NCBI GenBank assembly: GCA_944363745.1
Contig: CALVVD010000035.1
Location: forward strand, 1 to 8,701
Direction: 5' to 3'
From: an uncultured Bacilli bacterium
Lineage (GTDB): Bacteria; Bacillota_I; Bacilli_A; RF39; UBA660
Length of the DNA: 8,701 nt
In this document: positions 6,273 to 8,701 of the stretch, piece after piece
Layout of the letters: each line of letters begins with the position of its first letter
How positions within the stretch are numbered: the stretch's first letter is position 1
Translations under genes and position numbers: made by a program
Notes under the pieces: model-generated
What the model was told of the DNA's origin: nothing
Database searches by the model: none
Seen by the model: the letters and a program-made list of their open reading frames with translations, nothing else

Positions 6273-7133
6273 ATGGAAACCGATATAAAGAAGACAATTT
6301 TAAAAGAAGCTAAAGAATGCATTGAAAATGGAGATATAAATAAAGCAGAAGCTTTACTCAAAGGATATCTTGATTTTAATAATGACCCAGAAATATCAAG
6401 TACTCTTGCTAACATTTACACACAAAGAGGAAAACTAAAGGAAGCATTAGAGATATTAAAAGGACAAGATTCTAATTACTTTTGTGTGTTTAAATCACTT
6501 TCAGAAGTCTATATTAAGTTAGAAAAATATGATAAATTATACAATTTATGGAAGAAAAGTAAAAATAGAAACTTCCAAGATTTAAAGAAAGAAAAAGATT
6601 TAAAAAAAGCCTCACAATATTTAAAAAGAGTACAAGTATTTCTAAAATTATTTGTAAGTAAAAGAATAGAAATACCTAAAGAGTTAGATTATAAAGAACA
6701 GCAATATGTAAAATACGATTATAATAGGGCCTTAGAACATATTGAATTAAGACATACTAGTCCTAATAATAATCCTAATGAAAATACTAGTTCTATATTT
6801 TATAGTCATTATGATTTAGAAGAACTATTTTTAGTAGCTACTAGAAATATAGAATTTGAAAAAAGAGAAATAAAACTTAAGTGGGACTTCTCAGATACCT
6901 ATATATTTTATTTTAAAGATATTGGTAGAAGTGAAACTGGTTTAAGTCTTAACTTTTTTAGGGTGGCAACGATTCCTAATACTAATAAGATAATTACAAT
7001 GTTTCCTACTTTTAATAGAAAGTCTTCTAGTCTTTGTTATCTTTCAAAACAAGATATGCTTCCAATATGTAATTCTATTGTTCATACTGATAGAATTTAC
7101 AGAGAAAAGACGTATAGTATTAACAAAAAGTAG
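6273..7133 (+). CDS. TPR-like protein with C-terminal domain of unknown (possibly nuclease-like) type
   Basis: A 286-residue protein, probably cytoplasmic: no signal peptide or membrane segment. The N-terminal half has helical hairpins in TPR phase: about 8-35 (AKECIENGDINKAEALLKGY), 39-66 (ANIYTQRGKLKEALEILKG) and 72-99 (LSEVYIKLEKYDKLYNLWKK), followed by a lysine-rich helix to about 131. The C-terminal part (about 145-250) begins ALEHIELRHTSPNN with His156, Arg160 and His161, then alternating strands, and NFFRVATIPNTNKIITMFPT (228-247) with Arg230 and Thr242. This order (His, then a beta sheet with Arg, then a Thr-x-Phe-Pro strand) loosely recalls BECR-fold RNases such as colicin D/E5 and phage-encoded relatives; this is inference from pattern only. 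A TPR scaffold of another kind is equally possible. GGAG at 6262-6265 supports the ATG. No own terminator was seen before the T-box promoter. Confidence 0.85.
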   Translation: METDIKKTILKEAKECIENGDINKAEALLKGYLDFNNDPEISSTLANIYTQRGKLKEALEILKGQDSNYFCVFKSLSEVYIKLEKYDKLYNLWKKSKNRNFQDLKKEKDLKKASQYLKRVQVFLKLFVSKRIEIPKELDYKEQQYVKYDYNRALEHIELRHTSPNNNPNENTSSIFYSHYDLEELFLVATRNIEFEKREIKLKWDFSDTYIFYFKDIGRSETGLSLNFFRVATIPNTNKIITMFPTFNRKSSSLCYLSKQDMLPICNSIVHTDRIYREKTYSINKK

Positions 7134-7162
7134 TTGCATTACCTCACAATATTTCGTATAAT
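7134..7162 (+). promoter_or_regulatory. Promoter of the leucine T-box operon
   Basis: TTGCAT (-35-like, 7134-7139) and a perfect TATAAT (-10, 7157-7162) have a 17-base spacer. The -35 begins at the first base after the TAG stop of the preceding gene. The start point would be near 7169, just before the first paired base of T-box stem I at 7176, which fits well. Confidence 0.8.
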
Positions 7163-7306
7163 AATACTAGATTTTAAATGTGGTTGTAGTAGTAAAAAAG
7201 ACCTATTTTAATAGAGAGTTTGTGGTTGGTGGAAACAAATAAAATAACTTTTTGAACTTGATAACCTTAAACATTTACGGATAAGTCCGATATAACTTTA
7301 AAGTGC

Positions 7307-7373
7307 ATAGATTTCTATGAAGCAAGATGGTACCACGGGTTTAACTCGTTCTTGTTAATAGGAATCTATTTTT
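7307..7373 (+). terminator. Probable terminator of the T-box expression platform
   Basis: ATAGATTTCTAT (7307-7318) pairs with ATAGGAATCTAT (7358-7369) over 12 bases with one T-G wobble, followed by a run of five T (7369-7373). The left arm is the same sequence that otherwise folds as the stem III-like hairpin. The antiterminator helices lie inside this long stem. No hairpin using only the 3' antiterminator arm and downstream bases is stable by eye (AATAG/CTATT at best). The exact switching geometry is inference. Confidence 0.65.
7323..7354 (+). promoter_or_regulatory. T-box antiterminator with UGGNACC bulge
   Basis: CAAGA (7323-7327) pairs with TCTTG (7350-7354), and ACGGG (7335-7339) with CTCGT (7345-7349), closing a TTTAA loop. 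Between the two helices lies the seven-base bulge TGGTACC (7328-7334), whose TGGT pairs with the free NCCA end of uncharged tRNA. The surrounding AAGATGGTACCACG is the T-box consensus that names the class. Confidence 0.92.
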
Positions 7374-7388
7374 GTTAGGAGGAGTATT

Positions 7389-7745
7389 ATGTTAGATGAG
7401 TTAATATTATTTATTATGACTTTCTTACTAGTTTTTATAATCTATGAATTATTATTAGTAAGAAAAGCTAAAAAAGATAAGAGAAGAAAGAAACCTGTTG
7501 AGGTTAATTACCTGATAGGTAAATATAATCTTGATTTAGATAAACTAAACTATAAGAGACTACTCAATATAATTAGTGCTGTTAGTGCTTTTGATATTTC
7601 ATTAGTAGTAACAATAGTCTCATTATTAGATAGTTTTTATTTACAGTTATTAATAGGGTTTGTCTTAATAATGCTATTAATACTTGTAAGTTATGATATA
7701 GTAGGAAGAATATACAAAAAGAAAGGATGTTGTAAGAATGATTAA
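7389..7745 (+). CDS. Small membrane protein of unknown function, three predicted helices, leuS operon
   Basis: A 118-residue protein I cannot assign to a characterised family. Hydrophobic segments lie at about 5-24, 58-80 and 84-104. Between the first and second is a very basic stretch ([12 protein letters not shown], 25-36), then [20 protein letters not shown], which looks like a short helical cytoplasmic region. The end is basic with two adjacent cysteines ([10 protein letters not shown]). The basic loop and the topology place the N-terminus outside and the C-terminus inside. AGGAGG at 7377-7382 gives a strong start at ATG 7389. It is the first gene after the leucine T-box, and its last 8 bases overlap the start of leuS, so both should respond to uncharged tRNA-Leu and may be translationally coupled. 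A role linked to leucine supply or to translation at the membrane is only a guess from context. Confidence 0.9.
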   Translation: MLDELILFIMTFLLVFIIYELLLVRKAKKDKRRKKPVEVNYLIGKYNLDLDKLNYKRLLNIISAVSAFDISLVVTIVSLLDSFYLQLLIGFVLIMLLILVSYDIVGRIYKKKGCCKND

Positions 7746-8701
7746 TTTTAATGAAATAGAAGAAAAATGGGAAAAGAAGTGGAAAGAAGATAAACTTTAT
7801 AAGTTTAATCCTGAAAGCAAAAAAGAAAAGCTATATTGTTTAGAAATGTTCAGTTATCCAAGTGGTGCTAAATTACATATGGGTCATTGGTATAATTATG
7901 GTGTTACCGATACATGGGCAAGATTTAAAAAAATGGATGGTTATAATGTATTCCATCCAATGGGCTTCGATGCTTTTGGATTACCAGCCGAAAACTATGC
8001 TATCAAAACAGGGATACATCCTGCTATTAGTACTGACAAAAATATTGAAACCATGGAAAAACAATTAAGTAGAATAGGTGGCTCATGGGATTGGGATTAT
8101 GAAATAAAAACTTGTAAAGAAGATTATTATAAATGGACACAGTGGATGTTTTTAAAACTATATGAAAAAGGACTTGCATATAAAAAAGAAGCTCCTGTTA
8201 ATTTCTGTCCATCATGTAATACCGTTTTAGCTAATGAACAAGTAATATCAGGAAACTGTGAAAGATGTGGTAGCACAGTTATTAGAAAAAATATGAGTCA
8301 ATGGTTCTTTAAAATTACTGATTATGCTGAAGAACTATTAAATGATTTAGATAAATTAGACTGGCCTGATAGAACTAAAAATCTTCAACGAAATTGGATA
8401 GGTAAAAGTGTAGGTGCTTATGTTGACTTTAAAGTAGATGGTACTGATGAAAAGTTTACAGTATTTACAACTAGGTGCGACACTTTATTTGGAGCAACTT
8501 ATTGTGTTTTAGCACCTGAATTACCATTAGTTGACAAAATAACTACTTCTCTTCAAAAAGAAGAAGTTAATAAATATAAAGAACAAGCTAGTAAACAAAG
8601 TGATATTGAAAGAACAAGTACTACTAAAGAAAAGACAGGTGTCTTTACAGGAGCATATGCTATTAATCCTGTAAATAATAAAAAAATACCTATTTGGATT
8701 A
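7738..8701 (+). CDS. leuS: Leucyl-tRNA synthetase (3' end outside window)
   Basis: Class I aminoacyl-tRNA synthetase charging tRNA-Leu with leucine in the cytoplasm. 321 codons are visible of an enzyme usually about 800 or more residues long. Landmarks: [15 protein letters not shown] with the HIGH-type motif HMGH at 47-50; [20 protein letters not shown] (73-92); a zinc ribbon CPSC...CERC with Cys157, 160, 174 and 177; [16 protein letters not shown] (209-224); and the start of the CP1 editing domain with the threonine-rich [12 protein letters not shown] (244-255). The last is usually written TTRPDT, so residue 247 is Cys in place of Pro. The KMSKS motif and anticodon-binding domains lie beyond the window. 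The ATG at 7738 overlaps the preceding gene by 8 bases, with AAAGGA at 7722-7727. Control is by the Leu T-box upstream. Confidence 0.98.
   Translation, partial: MINFNEIEEKWEKKWKEDKLYKFNPESKKEKLYCLEMFSYPSGAKLHMGHWYNYGVTDTWARFKKMDGYNVFHPMGFDAFGLPAENYAIKTGIHPAISTDKNIETMEKQLSRIGGSWDWDYEIKTCKEDYYKWTQWMFLKLYEKGLAYKKEAPVNFCPSCNTVLANEQVISGNCERCGSTVIRKNMSQWFFKITDYAEELLNDLDKLDWPDRTKNLQRNWIGKSVGAYVDFKVDGTDEKFTVFTTRCDTLFGATYCVLAPELPLVDKITTSLQKEEVNKYKEQASKQSDIERTSTTKEKTGVFTGAYAINPVNNKKIPIWI

Larger units (their letters stand above)
7169..7388 (+). promoter_or_regulatory. T-box riboswitch leader, leucine specifier (CTT)
   Basis: This leader senses uncharged tRNA-Leu and fills the space between the preceding gene and the next start codon. 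Stem I can be traced: AAATGT/ACATTT (7176-7181 with 7271-7276), GGTT/AACC (7182-7185 with 7263-7266), AAAAAG/CTTTTT (7195-7200 with 7248-7253), ATTTTA/TAAAAT (7205-7210 with 7240-7245) and TTTGT/ACAAA (7219-7223 with 7235-7239). AGTA (7191-7194) faces GAA-CTT-G (7254-7260), placing the Leu codon CTT at 7257-7259, followed by the usual purine. AGAGAG (7213-7218) and the distal loop GGTTGGTGGAA (7224-7234) are the conserved T-box elements. A small hairpin CGGA/TCCG (7278-7289) and a stem III-like hairpin CATAG/CTATG (7306-7319) precede the antiterminator. The specifier agrees with leuS downstream. Confidence 0.95.

Noticed and set aside
7295..7304. Ten-base palindrome ACTTTAAAGT as a regulator site
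   Set aside because: It lies within the T-box leader between the stem II-like and stem III-like hairpins; short AT-rich palindromes are expected by chance in such sequence, and no other evidence for protein binding was seen.
7358..7373. Local hairpin AATAG/CTATT as the sole T-box terminator
   Set aside because: Five AT-rich pairs with a short loop are too weak for a terminator by eye; the 12-bp long-range pairing to 7307-7318 is the better candidate.
7862..8068. Plus-strand open frame of 68 codons inside leuS
   Set aside because: It is an off-frame reading of the conserved HMGH and AFGLPAE region of leuS, which has clear family motifs in its own frame.

Overview
The window comes from an AT-rich, low-GC Gram-positive bacterium (Bacillota), probably a Bacilli-related lineage. 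Three things point there: the gene order of the ribosomal-protein/secY/rpoA cluster, the strong AGGAGG-type ribosome binding sites, and a T-box riboswitch ahead of leuS. TGG is used for Trp, and TGA ends secY and map at the expected protein lengths, so the standard bacterial code applies and not the Mycoplasma code. A genus cannot be named from this sequence. All convincing genes lie on the + strand.

Region 1 (1-5514) is the distal part of the spc/alpha ribosomal-protein operon: rplO (5' end cut off), secY, adk, map, infA, rpmJ, rpsM, rpsK, rpoA and rplQ. The genes are packed with gaps of 1 to about 19 bases or small overlaps. They make ribosomal proteins, the membrane translocon, adenylate kinase, the N-terminal Met-removing enzyme, initiation factor IF-1 and the RNA polymerase alpha subunit. 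A terminator hairpin whose loop contains the rplQ stop codon closes the operon.

Region 2 (5515-7133) holds two unrecognised genes, each behind its own sigma-A-like promoter. The first encodes a 207-residue protein with a membrane segment at each end and a cysteine-free middle region probably outside the cell. A perfect 11-bp inverted repeat overlaps its stop codon. The second encodes a 286-residue soluble protein with N-terminal TPR-like helices and a C-terminal domain that loosely resembles BECR-fold (colicin D/E5, EndoU-like) RNases.

Region 3 (7134-8701) is a leucine T-box operon. A promoter starting directly after the preceding stop codon drives a leader of about 220 bases. The leader has a complete stem I, a CTT (Leu) specifier, the UGGNACC antiterminator bulge and a terminator. 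It controls a small three-helix membrane protein of unknown function, whose 3' end overlaps the start of leuS by 8 bases; leuS runs off the window. Uncharged tRNA-Leu should therefore raise both the membrane protein and leucyl-tRNA synthetase.

The strongest points for a second look are the T-box expression platform, in which the antiterminator appears nested inside the terminator stem, the unknown membrane protein locked into the leucine T-box operon, and the TPR/putative nuclease protein. No CRISPR array, tRNA, rRNA, insertion sequence or phage structural gene was seen.
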